Assembly: GCF_031143425.1 (NCBI RefSeq)
Contig: NC_090442.1
Coordinates: 425,957,776-426,021,775 of the forward strand
DNA length: 64,000 nucleotides
Direction of reading: 5' to 3'
DNA from: Pleurodeles waltl
Lineage: Eukaryota; Chordata; Amphibia; Caudata; Salamandridae
Shown here piece by piece: positions 34,565 to 46,294 of this stretch. How positions within the stretch are numbered: position 1 is the first letter of the stretch; each line of letters starts with the position of its first letter. Position numbers and translations under genes: made by a program. The notes below the pieces were generated by a model. The model searched no databases and was not told the DNA's origin. It saw only the letters and a list, made by a program, of their open reading frames with translations.

Positions 34565-34900
34565 TTTATATAGGGCACATGTATCCCTTTAAACATGGTT
34601 ATATTGGGTTATCCCTGATTTACATATTTAACTTGCCCATAAGTCCTTAGTATGTGGTGTAGAAAATGCACTTAGGGCATGAAAGGTAGCTCCCACCTAT
34701 GTACTGCAGCACCCATTTGTGCCATCCAAAGGGTTGGTCTTTAAAACATGGCTTCAGGCTTACCCTGTGTAGCCTGAAGCCACAGAGGCTGTCAAATTTG
34801 CCAAAATAACGCTTTTTGACAGACAGGAAAATCTGCTTGTAATTATTGTCACCCCTAAGTACACCTTGTTTCCCAAAAGTAGCATAGGGTGCATGCATGG
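34565..34900 (+). repeat. Diverged relative of the LTR-like repeat
   Basis: The block CATAAGTCCTTAGTATGTGG and a following GGGCA...TAGGT order resemble the 15.15-kb and 29.54-kb copies. The rest differs, so this is likely a subfamily or a related element. Confidence 0.45.
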
Positions 34901-35031
34901 TTCCTTTTCACAAAATTAAAGTTAGCATGTTCCTCCAGTGACTAGCCCAGAAAATGTATTTTTTATGTATTTTTGACTGGTAGTGCTGTTGTTTGGTCAC
35001 AGAAAATGGCAACGTATAGATTATAGACTTT

Positions 35032-35623
35032 GGGGGTCATTCGGACTTTGGCGGGCAGCGTAGGCTGCCCGCCAAAGTCCCGCCATCAGAATACCGCTGC
35101 GCGGTCATTTGACCGCCGCGGCTATTCTGATTTTCCCGCTGGGCTGGCGGGCGACTGCCAGAAGGCCGCCCGCCAGCCCAGCGGGAAACACCCTTCCACG
35201 AGGATGCCGGCTCCGAATGGAGCCGGCGGAGTGGAAAGGGTGCGACGGGTGCATTTGCACCTGTCGCGATTTTCAGTGTCTGCATGGCAGACACTGAAAA
35301 TCTTTGTGGGGCCCTCTTACGGGGGCCCCTGCAGTGCCCATGCCATTGGCATGGGCACTGCAGGGGCCCCCAGGGAACCGGATCCCCAGGAACAGGATGG
35401 CGGTATGGGGGTCGTAATCCCCATGACGGCGCAGCAAGCTGCGCCGCCATGGAGGATTCCCCAGGGCAGCGGAAAAACGGCGGTACACCGCCGGTTTTCC
35501 GTTTCTGACCGCGGCTGTACCGCCGTGGTCAGAATGCCCAAGGGAGCACCGCCAGGCTGTTGGCGGTGCTCCCGCGGTCGTTGGCCCTGGCGGTAGTGTA
35601 CCGCCAGGGTCAGAATGACCCCC
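35032..35623. mobile_element. GC-rich TIR element
   Basis: The 592-bp element has GGGGGTCATTC at the left and GAATGACCCCC at the right, with CTTTGGCGG/CCGCCAGGG just inside. TTT flanks both sides (35029-35031 and 35624-35626). The interior has strong palindromes (for example CCCGCTGGGCTGGCGGGC) and alternates GC-rich blocks. Its long overlapping ORFs on both strands are a by-product of high GC. Confidence 0.85.
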
Positions 35624-35626
35624 TTT

Positions 35627-36105
35627 ATCTATAGCTTTTGACAGGAAATGGCTACACGAGTCATTCAAAGACAATTTTTAAAATTAATTAAACTTTCATT
35701 TTATGGTAAAGTGCCATTTTTAACAAATATTTAGGAAAATTAGCATTTAGAAAGTTACCTTTTACCTGCCTCAACCTCCTGTAGGCTAATTAGTATTAGC
35801 AGGGCATTCACTGACTTACAAAGCAGTATGATGAGATCTCCTCTCTCACAAGTAAATGTAAATTGAAACATGGGGAAATGCCAGCCCTTGTTCACCGGGC
35901 CCAGACCAGCTAGACTGCCTCTAAACCCAGTGGGAGGTAAGCTGACCCCCAAACCCTGTTCAGGGTGTATACAGGGAAGGGGCAGCTCATTTACCCAGAC
36001 ACAAAGACTCTGCACAGGGGAGGGTTTCCCGATCTTGGGTTTTAGAAGTAAGATTCACTGTGAGATTGTTTTCATTAGTGCAAACAGGAACTGCTGAAAA
36101 ACTGA
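35627..36105. other. Unassigned sequence
   Basis: No feature is recognised here. Confidence 0.4.
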
Positions 36106-36650
36106 GGGCCTCATTTTCAAGAATCTGATGCATTGACTCTGATGCAACAGATTTCTTACGCTGCCCTATCACCCCCTAACAATGCCATGGATGCATTGTA
36201 TTTATAGTACAGAGCTCCATGGCACACGTTTTCACAGATGCGTCAGAAATTCTGACGCATCTGTGGCGCTAAACGTATGCATTGCTGTACTAGCGGGGAA
36301 AAAATGGCACTACTCCAGCAATGCAATAAGACTCCCATAGAGAGAAGCCCTGTGTCACTTTAACGCTCTGAGGAGGCGTTAAAATTTTGACACAGTGAAA
36401 TCACAGAACCATGCAGTGAAATGTTGTAAATTTCACTGCGTCAGTTCTGTGTGGCCTTTCCTGAGGGACTGCCTATGTAGCATGCATTATACCTGGTGCA
36501 GGCATAATGTGATGCAAGGCTTTACAGATTGACTCATTGGGCCCAATGCGTCAGTTTGTAAATGTGCAGCAGTGTAAAGCACTGCTTGCGCCACCAGTGC
36601 GTCAAACAAAATGATGCAATGGTGGTGCAAAGGCCTTGTAAATGAGTCCC
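36106..36650. mobile_element. TIR element with GATGCA-rich interior
   Basis: The left end GGGCCTCATTTTCAAG pairs with the right end CTTGTAAATGAGTCCC. The flanks TGA and GGA are an imperfect 3-bp duplication. The interior has several hairpins such as CAGATGCGTCAGAAATTCTG. It is noncoding. Confidence 0.7.
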
Positions 36651-37072
36651 GGAGTATTATAACCCTTGTGTTTCACTTTTCGGAACCTGAAAGAAGCTCT
36701 GAAGGACTGGACCTGCTCCCTCCTGTACCCAGAACAAAGACGAGGACTCCAGGTGTCAGTGGATGACTTACTCTGTGGTTACACAATAAGTTTGAAAAAA
36801 ACTATTTTTCTTCAGTGATAGTTGCCCAGTCCCAATTAGAGCTTTTCTGGACCCTGAACAAGGTTTTGCTAACCAGGCACCTCCATTAATCTTGGCAACA
36901 TTAGCAAAAGAGTTGTAGAAAAAGGGGCTTACCCCTGCAAAGTCTTGCACCTTAAAAAAGCAGCAAATCCACTTTAGCAGGCTCTCTACAAGTAGGTATG
37001 TGAACTAGATAAGCCCTGTTAAGATATAACCTGCTGACTTGTCCTGCTGGAGAAATCAGAGCTCCAGAATGA
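36651..37072. other. Unassigned sequence
   Basis: No feature is recognised here. Confidence 0.4.
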
Positions 37073-38393
37073 GGGCCTGATTAAGATGTTAGCTGTAACG
37101 GTCCTGTTGTTGACTTTTCGGCTGAAAACCTGTCCTGCCCCATGATGGTCTGCCTGCTGTATTTAAATGTTGATCGTCTCATAGAGAAAAGCCTGCATTA
37201 GAACCACCATCTCCGCCAAGAAACTTGACGGGGCAATAGGGAAAAGTGTCTGACGGCGGAACCCTAGACACCCTTCCTGCTGTGTAGATTTGGATGTGCC
37301 TTACCCCCCTCAAAAAAATGGCCATCTGACATCCATGTTTGAGTTGGCAGAAAAGGGGGTGAAAACACACATGTTTTCCCATCTCAGCCCTGTCTTTGAC
37401 TGGATGACACTTGTGGAGAAAACACAACCTACTCCACCCTGTCACCAGACTCGAAGGTACGGACCCTACATTGCCAGGGTACATTGGGTGGGCACTGCAC
37501 TGGAGGTCAGGGCCACAGCAGACATATACATGTCACAGTATATTTTTTTTAATCACTGTGACATGTGTCGGGGACATGAGTGGGTTAGACACAGATGGGG
37601 ACACACTGGTACACAACACATATCGCACACATACACAACTGTCATTATGGTGCCAGTATTCATTGGCAATGAATGCTGGCACCACAATGATGGTACTGTC
37701 ACACCTGCCAACTATGTTCATGTGTGCACATTGTCAGGGGACCTGTGCTGTGAGTTGTGTGTGTGAGTCAGTAGGTGTATGTATGTGTGTGATGCGATTA
37801 GCTAGTTGAGGTGGAGGGAGCTGGAGTTAGTGGTTTGTTTGTGTATGCATGTGTGTCACTTGCATGTAAGACCAATGCTGTTGGGCATGTTGTGCTGTCA
37901 TGGGACACATTCAGTTGAGTGTGGTTGTTGTGTGGCAGACATTGTCATGATATGTGTAGTTGTGTGTGTGTTTGTGTAAATGAGTGTGTAGTTGTGTTGG
38001 TTGTCATAGTTGTGTCATGGGTGGGTGCAGTGTCGATAGTGTGAGTATGTTGTGTCATGGATGTATGCCAATGTGTGTTTTCAGCATGTACGGGTGGTGG
38101 TGCATTGGAATGGCAATGTGTTATTGTGTGAATGTGGTGTGTTGTGTAGTGCAGGGGTACACATATGGCTAAGGGACAGTGGGTGTGTGTGTCTCTTTCA
38201 TAGCCCCTGCCATTGTACAAAGTCCATTGGGTTCTGCCGCCGTCTTCCTCTGTCAGCAATCCATTGACATTCAATCCGCTTGCAGAACTGTAACATCTAA
38301 ACACAGCGGGCGGAACACAGTTGGCTTGATGGTCTTTTTGGGTACGCTCTCAATGCGGCTTGGAAGTGCGACCACCAGGATCTAAATCAGGCA
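37073..38393. mobile_element. TIR element with TG-rich core, 1.3 kb
   Basis: The left end GGGCCTGATTAAGAT and right end ATCTAAATCAGGCAC form an imperfect TIR. The core (about 37740-38200) is a TGTG-rich simple-sequence-like segment flanked by GC-rich TIR-proximal blocks containing CCGCC words. The flanks are TGA and TAA. It has the same layout as 44151-45169 and 45304-46291. Confidence 0.6.
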
Positions 38394-38399
38394 CTAAGT

Positions 38400-39490
38400 C
38401 ACAAGGTGGAATTGGACTTTTGCTGCTCTGAGTTTTTCCTGCCAAAGCCAACAGCTTCAATTGAGCCTTGGTCAATGCCTATTCAACTTCAGTGAGGCCT
38501 TCCCAGAAACAGCCTGCTGCCTTGCCCACTGAGAGATCCTGACTTCCCTTTTGCAGATTAAGTTTGAAGGTAAAATCTGTGACCAGGCTGTCCCACTTGG
38601 TGTATCTGACCTCAGGATCCATTGTGGTTGCCAAAAAAGTGCATCTTGGTCCCAGTGTACAGTGACCATGATTACTACTAGCACATTTTGGTGCTATTTT
38701 CAATAGGGTTGGGTGAAACATTCTGTTCCACCAGCAGAGCTGGCTGAACTTTTGTGATTCCGCATTACCCAAGGTTTCAGCTGAACTCCGCCAATCCCTG
38801 TGTGGCGATTTCTTTCTTGTAATCGGCTCTAGAACAGTAAGTTGGAAAGCATGAGCAAACTTTGGCATCCCATAATGTAACTTCTGGTCACTAGAGGACA
38901 TCTGTAGAGATTTTCCTAATGCGATCTGTCACAGCCATTCGTGGTCAGAAGGCTGCCGCTCTCATAGTATGTCTGCTCTAGCAGCAGCAACATCAATCAA
39001 GTGGCTGCATCCTCTGGCACACCGCGCAGTGCCATTTGCGCCAGTTTTTGAGTGCTAAATCTGCTCCCTGTGCGAAATCACAGAGTCAGGAGTGCAACCT
39101 GCTTATTGCCACTTTTTGGCAGAATCGCTCAGATTTTTTATGCAACTCCACGGAATTCCACAGTCAAATTCTGCGAGTTCCACCGACCGCTAATTTTCAC
39201 TTAAACCTTAAAAACTCATATCTCCTGTTCCTCTTATTTGTGTTTGCACTTTTGGTATAATTTTGTTAATTTAAATGTACTAATTGTTTCGTATACAGTT
39301 TGGCATTTGTATTGTTTGGTATGCTGACTTTATTATTGTTTTGGTACTGCATAAATACTTTATACTTTGCACTAAGAGTTAAGCCTGTCTCCTATGTCAT
39401 ATTGTTACCAGGGGTTAAGCTCAGGTTACTTTAGAGACTTTTGGAAATCACCCTAATAGGTTATTGTTATTGTTCCTTGAGGTGGGCAAC
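38400..39490 (+). repeat. LTR-like repeat, second family
   Basis: From about 39180 the sequence parallels the 3' part of the 15-17.4-kb repeat: a CTCATATCTCC block, T-rich tract, ACTTTATACTTTGCACTAAG, then GTTAAGCC and ACCAGGGGTTAAGCTCAGG. Identity is low, so this is probably a related subfamily. The 5' border is uncertain. Confidence 0.45.
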
Positions 39491-40159
39491 CAAATAATAT
39501 CAAACTTTCTTACAGGGCTATATGCACATATATTACATGTTTCTTAATTAAAGTGTTAAGCCTGATCCAATGTATTCCCACATATAAGAGACAGAAGAAA
39601 CAGAGACTCAATAGAAGTGGTGATTTTAGTTCATAAATAAGAGAGATGATGGAAATGAAACATCATTAGAAGTGGTGAATGTACCCTTACTTTAACACGA
39701 TCGGTTTGTTACATTCTGCCTGCCAAACATTTATCTCTCTCAAACCATGCACAGGCCTCAGATTGAGAGGCGGGTCACTCCACGTGAGTGTACAGGACAC
39801 CTTCCTTCACAAAAACAATCACAAAGGGTGTTGTCCTCTTTCTGTCTGTGCTGCATCACGCAGCACACACAGAAAAAGGAAAAACAGGGATAAATAGAGA
39901 TATTTCTCCCCATTGCACCATTCTTATGCCACCCCTGAGGTGGAGTAGGAATCTGACGCATTCCCAGACTTGTAAATCTAGAAATGCATCAGATTCCATC
40001 AGGTTCCATGAGTGTTATGTGGGAACACCCCAAGCAACAACCATGGAACGCCCGTTTCACACTGTGTTATGCGTGAAAGGGGTCCATGTTTACAAGGCCA
40101 TGAAAAGCCGCACAAGGCAGCTTTATATGGCCCTGTAAATATGGGCTGGTGCACAGAAA
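39491..40159. repeat. Diverged TIR-element relic
   Basis: The segment 39780-40145 holds words shared in reverse orientation with 30182-30400 and 62830-63000, such as CACCTTCCTTCAC, GCAGCACACACAGAAAAAG and TGCCACCCCTGAGGTGG. The ends are not clear. Confidence 0.4.
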
Positions 40160-40229
40160 ACCAGTGAACATTCTCTAGGCCCTTCCTTTCTGGACAAGGA
40201 CACCATAGTTCCCTCTCATAAGACACCTG

Positions 40230-41115
40230 CAGGTGGAGCAGGAATGGATTCTGCCTTTGTGTCCTTGTACCCTAGCATACCCTCCTCTACTTCTAGACAA
40301 TCTAGCCCGACTATGGCTACTGGTCTGGTGGATGAGAGGAAGGCATTCCTGAATAGGGGTATTTCTCTTTCTGTCTCTATTTCTGCCACCTGCCTGTCCC
40401 ATTCTCTGTGTTGTAGTCTGCAGGTCTCTAGGAAGAGTTCTACTAATCAAGCTTATGATCACCATTGGGCTTCCTTTGATGCAAGCTATAGAAATAGGCA
40501 TTTTCTCCTATCTGTGTTGCAACTCATATTATCCTCCACAGGAAGGTTTTGATAAGGGGTTGTCAGTAGCGACATGTAGATTATAGTGGTCAGCAATTAG
40601 GGCATTTAGTTTGCCTTGGAATTATCCATCTTCTGCAGAACTTGCTGTAGAAAATCTGTTTAGAGTGTCTGAACTCTTGAGACCTACAGTTCGTAATCCC
40701 TTTGCAGCCTGTCATTTACTTCTCGATTTGTTGCTTAAGAAAAAACTCTCTTCCATCCCCCTTGAAACTACACCTGAAAAGTTACTTAATCTGAAGGTTT
40801 TCTTTGTTGCAGCTATCACCACAGCTTGATGTCTGGGGGATTTGAGTGCTAATGTGTCTCGGCATCCTTACTGAGAGGATCACATTATACTTACCCTGGG
40901 GCCTAAATTGTTTCCAGAGATCAATACTGACTTCCCTAGAAGTCAAGAGATTGTTCTTCCCTCTCTACAACAATACAATGACAACCCAGATTCCTTAATT
41001 TACCATGTAGATGTATTGAGAGCAATAAATGTCTACGTAAACTTAATTGAGGTCTAGTCACGAAGGGAGGAAAGACTTCTTCCACCACCCTAGCTAGGTG
41101 GATACTTTACTTATG
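40230..41115 (+). pseudogene. DIRS-like tyrosine recombinase fragment
   Basis: In shifted plus-strand frames a core-binding-like part (SRKSSTNQAYDHHWASFDA, about 40431-40488) precedes a HPL-like region. RVSELLRPTVRNPFAA follows (about 40650-40695), then LLKKKLSSIPLETTPEKLL and LKVFFVAAITTA (about 40733-40829). This succession matches the N-terminal half of DIRS-order recombinases, ending just before the catalytic arginine block. A later LARWI block near 41090 would lie before the HxxR motif. Several stops and no RT nearby show a dead fragment, distinct from the DIRS element at 48.9 kb. Confidence 0.6.
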
Positions 41116-44100
41116 ACCCTCCTGACTGACTGGTACAGGCTTGGCAAGGGACATGAAGTATTTGAGCGGTGAGGTGTTTAGTGGGTAGTTTTCTATCCAA
41201 ACATAGAAATAAAAGACAGCTTGTGTAGCAGGTTAAGAGAGGTAGTGAATGGGCACATTCACTTCTAGCGTAAGCTCTCTGACGAATAAGGAAGTATCAG
41301 AGTAATGAAGGTTATCTGTAAGAAATCTGAGCATTAAAGTTGTTTAACATCATATGATTTCTAATTTCCCAAGGTGTTAGTGCATTATTGATAGTCACAT
41401 GTTTCAACATTCTTTGAGTTCACTTGTTTACTAAAGTAAAACATCTTTCCTTTGATTCTCGCTTCTACTACTGTGCATGGGTTTTGTGTTTTTTTGGGGA
41501 ATTTACTTCTTCCAAATCCAAGACAATGCGCAGTCTGTGATGAGATCAGCCGAGAACAACATAGTGCCAGATGTTTATAATGTCAAAACATTGAAATCGG
41601 GCTCTTCAATTACAGATGCAGCTCCCCCAATCCAAACATGTTGGGGGAGCAATCTGTTATGATGTGCACATCTCGCACCAATAAATTAAAGGTGAAGGAA
41701 AGGGCACACTGGCATGAATGCTGTCTCATGTTCCTTGAAGTACCCTTAGATGTACCCAGAGCTAATGGGGTAGACAGAGCCAACAGATGTTGCAGGACTC
41801 GCATGCTTAATATGACCAACCTGCCTTGGCTGATGCATAGGCATAGCTAATCATAGGGACACCACAAGTCCACCCATGTTCAGCTTCTGATGGGTCTGTA
41901 GTGCTAGTAATTTAATGAGCGCTATCTTGAGGCAGTTTCTATTTATTCCATCATGGTAGCACAGCACACTTTCTGTTACCCATGGATATAGATTTAAAAA
42001 CAACAATATCAAAGCAACCTGGTTATGTTACACTTCATGGAACACTTCTACTGTTTCAAATGAGAAGGCCAAGCAAAAGCCTGTGAGTTATGGGAGCAGC
42101 AACACAAGAGGGGTTGTGTGGGAAGGGGGAGATACAATGTGGGAGTGTAGTGGTAGTGGGCAAACAACAACACAGAGAGGGATGTGAGGGTCGGAGGAGG
42201 TAAGCAACAACACAAAGAGGGACAGGCAGGTGGCAGGGGGCCAAGCAACAACACAAAGGGGACTGGCCTGCAAGCACCCACACTCTTATGGAGCACTTCA
42301 ACTGAAAGAAAGAAGTTGCTCCAAGACCATGAACAGTGGAAGAACACTTGACAAGGAATCATATCTGGGCCATGCTCCAGAGGAGAAACAAACATGAAAA
42401 AGGAGTGCCCTGCTATGAGGAAGGATTGAGGGAGAAATTCAGTTACAAGAAAGGAGAAGAACTATTTTTCTCACCAGTCTTTTCAATCAAGTTATATAAC
42501 CACAATTGGGGTTGGGGGTGTGGGCGTTCTTGAGCCCTACCCCCTTGATCATCTCGAGTGAGTGGTGCAGATTAGGGACCACATAGAAAAGTGATTGGTG
42601 GGGTGCTAGGCAGGGATGAGGCAAAGACACAAAGGAGGGGACAATTAGTGTAGAACCCTCCTAATGTTTTTCAGGCAACCCGGTCAGCTCAGATAGCTCA
42701 AATTGTGGGTGATGACAGAGCAAAATAAAAAAGTAATTGAGGCTCTTCTAGCTGTAGCAGAGTTGAGGAGGTCTGGCCTGATTAAGCCTGAGGTCCTCGA
42801 CCATGCATGGATCTCCAGGTGTTCGAGTCCTTTGAGGCAGTTGTCTGGCTGTGTTGAAGTGGCCATGCTGGCTTGGTTGCTGCCAAATACAAAGGTGAAG
42901 AGAAAAGTGTTGGCAGTGGGGAAAGCAGCAACAATGGATACTGCGCCTTGGAGGGCCAGCTCTGCAGGGCTGATAGGCCACGCTAGGTGCTCATTGCACA
43001 AAAAAGAAAGTTTTATGAGCAGGAGTGGTAGGTGAGCAAGCACGTATCAGGCATAGACAATGGGCCAATTAAAGCAATAAGCTAGGACTTACCTTCTCAA
43101 AGCAGCAGGGATTCCTCAACACTACATGGTAAATGGGGATTCCACAGCAAGTGTGATACTGCTGCTTGAATGGGAGGTGGCTCACCTTGTGGAGAGGAAG
43201 GAGGGGCTGTGGGGGATGTGGGATTAAGGCTCGATCTTTCCAGCCCACGCAAGCAGGCCCTGCCTTGGCCAGAGGGCAGTGTTAAGATTCAAGAAGGGGT
43301 TGAAGTGAAAAGAGGGCTATAGGAACCTGCCTTTAAAGGAGCAGCATAGCTTGTTGAGTATGATTGTGGGGAGTGTGAGCTTCAGATGTTCCAACAATCA
43401 GACTGGCATATAATGTTTAAATAGATGCCCCTGCTTAAAGTAACTCTGCTCAACCCCTTGACTTACCTGTTCAGGTTTGTAAAGAAACCTTGACTAATAA
43501 GATTAATATTTGTACTTTCTAGAAAGGGCAGGATTTTACTGTCTTTGTGGAGACCATTCAGGATCCACAAGCTGCCCCTCATTCAGCGCGGCTGGTGGTG
43601 ATGTTGATTCTTTCACCCCTCATGTTATGAATATGTAAGATTGCACTTTCACATGAGAAATTTAGCATTGGCTTTCAATTTGCTGAGGGCATACTTAGTT
43701 ATACATGCATTTTTAAGGGTAGGTTCTACAAGTTTCTTCCCAGGGTGGGACCTGAGATAAGGCATGATTTCTATAAATTCAATATGCTTTCATCATACAC
43801 TAATTGACTAGCATTGGCGAGGGCACATATTCCCTACCTACCTAGCACATTTTTTGTGCTCCCTGATCCAGGATTCAAACAGAACCTTTATAATTATCCT
43901 CTATGACTCCAGGTGAGTCTTGATGCATTCATACCAGAAATAAACCATTGCAATACAGCAACACACATGTTCTTACTCTATCTATCTCTTTTAGCACACA
44001 GGCTGCATGTTTTCAGTCCTGAGGAAGCCCACTTTGATATGTTGTGCCCTGCATTTACTCTGAATTCAGCAAAAAGCACCCATTTTGTACAGATTTCCCA

Positions 44101-44150
44101 CAACAAACATGCAGTATGCTGATGAGATTATATGTGTCATTAAATGCATT
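41116..44150. other. Unassigned region with a small minisatellite
   Basis: I recognise no gene. A 110-codon plus-strand ORF (42703-43035) has no identifiable domain. The minisatellite at 42096-42262 is listed separately. The remainder shows no repeats that I can match inside the window. Confidence 0.4.
42096..42262. repeat. Degenerate minisatellite, about 40 bp units
   Basis: The motif AAGCAACAACACAAAGAGGG or close variants recurs near 42096, 42160, 42202 and 42242. The last three are about 40 bp apart; the first interval is longer. Confidence 0.65.
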
Positions 44151-45169
44151 GGTGGTCATTACAACCTTGGTGGTCTTTTTCCAAGACCGCCGAGGGACCG
44201 CCGTGCGGAAGACTGCCAGTGGTGGCGGTTTGCCGCTCGGCCTATTATGACCATTGGCAGCTCTCTGTCCTTTTACGGACGGAGAGCCGCCAACAGCCAT
44301 ACTGGCGGGAGGCGGGAAAGTGGAGGTTGCTCCACCTCCACCGCCTCGCCATCAGAACACCGCCCAGCGAATCACATCCTGTGATTCGCTGTGCGGTGTT
44401 CTGTTGGTGGTGTGGTGTCGACGGAGCTGCCCCCATGGCTCCCGTTGCCTCCCAGAGGATTGACGGAACAGGTAAGTCAATCGTCCGTTAGGGGAGGGGA
44501 GTGGGGGGGGTGTTGTGTGTTGTGTGGGTGCATGGGGGTGTGCGTCTGTGTATGTAGAGGGGGTGTGTGAGTGCGTGTATGCTTGCGGGGGTGTTGCGTG
44601 TTTTGGGAATTAGTACGTGTATGTCTGTGGGTATGTCTGTATGGATGTGTGCGTGTATGTTTGTATGTGGGTGTGCGTGTCTGACTGTGTGTGTTGATGT
44701 AGGCATGTATGTTGGCGTATGTGCGTGTAAGTGTGTAGGTGGTTCCTGCGTGCGTGTCATGTGGGTATGGGTGATGTGATGTTGGGGTGGGGAGGGGGGC
44801 CCTGCCACCTTTAGGGGGTGGCAGGGGTGGTGGGGGGTGTAGGGGAGGGAGTGTGGGTGGGGGGTGGAGGAGACCCCTATCAGTGCCAGGGAGGGGTTCC
44901 CTGGCACTGATAGTGCTTACCTCCATGGATTTCATGGCGGTTCAAACCGCAGAAAATCCACGGCGGTAAGCCGGGTCAAAATACCGCCAGTGGTATATTG
45001 ACGGCCGCCGGGCTGGAGACCCAGGTTTCCAGCCCAGCGGGCGGAACGGAGAAGTGGTGGATGACCATGGCGGTAACCGCCATGGTCATAATACAAAAAA
45101 AAAGACCGCCAGCCTGTTGGCGGTCTTACCGCCGCTTCTCCGCCTTCCGCCAGGGTCATAATGACCTCC
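44151..45169. mobile_element. TIR element with TG-rich core, copy 1
   Basis: The 1019-bp element has GGTGGTCATTACAACC at the left and GGGTCATAATGACCTCC at the right, with a CCGCC/GGCGG subterminal region. ATT flanks both sides (44148-44150 and 45170-45172), a clean 3-bp duplication. The core 44500-44770 is a TGTG/GTATG-rich array. An ATCAGTGCCAGGGA...CCCTGGCACTGAT hairpin lies near 44879-44912. It has no transposase. Confidence 0.85.
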
Positions 45170-45303
45170 ATTGTCTTTGTTATTTTGTTTGAAACCATTG
45201 ATCATATTGCATGTGCACTCCACTTTTTTCACTGTCTGCAGCACCATTTCTTGACTTTTTTCTGTAACCTCGACATATGAATGACAATATGAAAGGAAAC
45301 TTA

Positions 45304-46291
45304 GGCCCTCATTTTAACCTCAGCGGTCTTTTGAGAAGACTGTCACGGTACCGCCGTGCTGAAGACCACCAGTGCAGGTGGTTTTCCACACAGCGTATTA
45401 TGACTGCTGGCAGCCCTCCACCCTTTTTCGGACGGAGAGCTGCCAGCAGCCATACTGGCGGTTGGCAGGGAAGTGGAGGCTGCTCCACCGCCCCGTCATC
45501 AGAACACCGCCCACCGAATTACGTCCCATGATTCGGTGTGGCGGTGTTCTGGTGACGGGGTGCTGGAGGCAGAGCAGCCCCCATGGATTCTGTTCCCTCC
45601 CGGAGGATCCCCCGAACAGGTAAGGTGATCGTCCGTTAGGGGAGGGAGGTGAGGGGGTGTTGTGTGCGTGCATGGGGATGTGAGTGTGTAGAGGGGGTGT
45701 GTGAGTGTGTGTATGCATGCGGGGAGGGTGTTGTGTGTTTTGTAAATGTGTGTCTGTCTGTCTGTCTGTTTGTATGTCTGTGAGTATGTGTGTGCATATG
45801 TCTGTGTGCATGTATGACTGTGTGTGTCTGTTGGAATGTCTGTTTGTATGTGTGCAGGTATGTGTAGTTGTAGTGTATGTGTGCGTGTAGGTGGTGTGGC
45901 GATGTGGGGGGGTGGGGTACTGCCACCTTTGGGAGGTAGTAGGAGGGTCGGAGGTGTGGGGGAGGGGGCAGGGGGACCACTATCAGTGCGAGGGAATGAA
46001 TTCCCTGGCACTGATAGTGCCTACCGCCATGGATTTCGTGGTGGTACAGAACCACACAAATTCCATGGCGGTATGCGGGGTCGTGATACCGCCGGTGGTG
46101 TAGTGACAGCCGCTGGTCTGGAGACCGAAGTCTCCAGCCCAGCTGTCATTACCACCCTGGCGGTCGGAGTGGAGAAGTGGCGGTTTAGCATGGCGGTCAC
46201 CGCCATGCTTGTAAGGCCATTTTTTTTCCGCTGGCCTGTTGGCGGTATTACCGCCATTTCTCCACCGACCGCCAGGGTTGTAATGAGGGCC
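45304..46291. mobile_element. TIR element with TG-rich core, copy 2
   Basis: The 988-bp element has GGCCCTCATTTTAACC at the left and GGTTGTAATGAGGGCC at the right. TTA flanks both sides (45301-45303 and 46292-46294), the classical PIF/Harbinger target. It aligns in order with copy 1: subterminal GACGGAGAGC block, TGTG-rich core at 45650-45900, the same CCCTGGCACTGATAGTG hairpin near 45980-46020. It lies only 134 bp from copy 1. Confidence 0.88.
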
Positions 46292-46294
46292 TTA

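Noticed and set aside
35030..35600. Long overlapping ORFs on both strands, up to 188 codons
   Set aside because: They lie entirely inside a GC-rich palindromic TIR element; the ORFs come from the low stop-codon frequency of high-GC DNA.
42048..42395. Leucine/cysteine-rich minus-strand ORFs
   Set aside because: They are translations of a 40-bp minisatellite.
42703..43035. 110-codon plus-strand ORF considered as a host or transposase gene
   Set aside because: No Harbinger, Myb-like or other domain could be recognised, and the opposite strand is equally open.
45650..45900. TG-rich repeats as a CRISPR-like or regulated array
   Set aside because: There is no regular repeat-spacer structure; it is simple sequence in a eukaryotic transposon.
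44477..46055. Histidine/threonine-rich minus-strand ORFs and cysteine/valine-rich plus-strand ORFs
   Set aside because: They are translations of TG-rich simple sequence inside TIR elements, not proteins.
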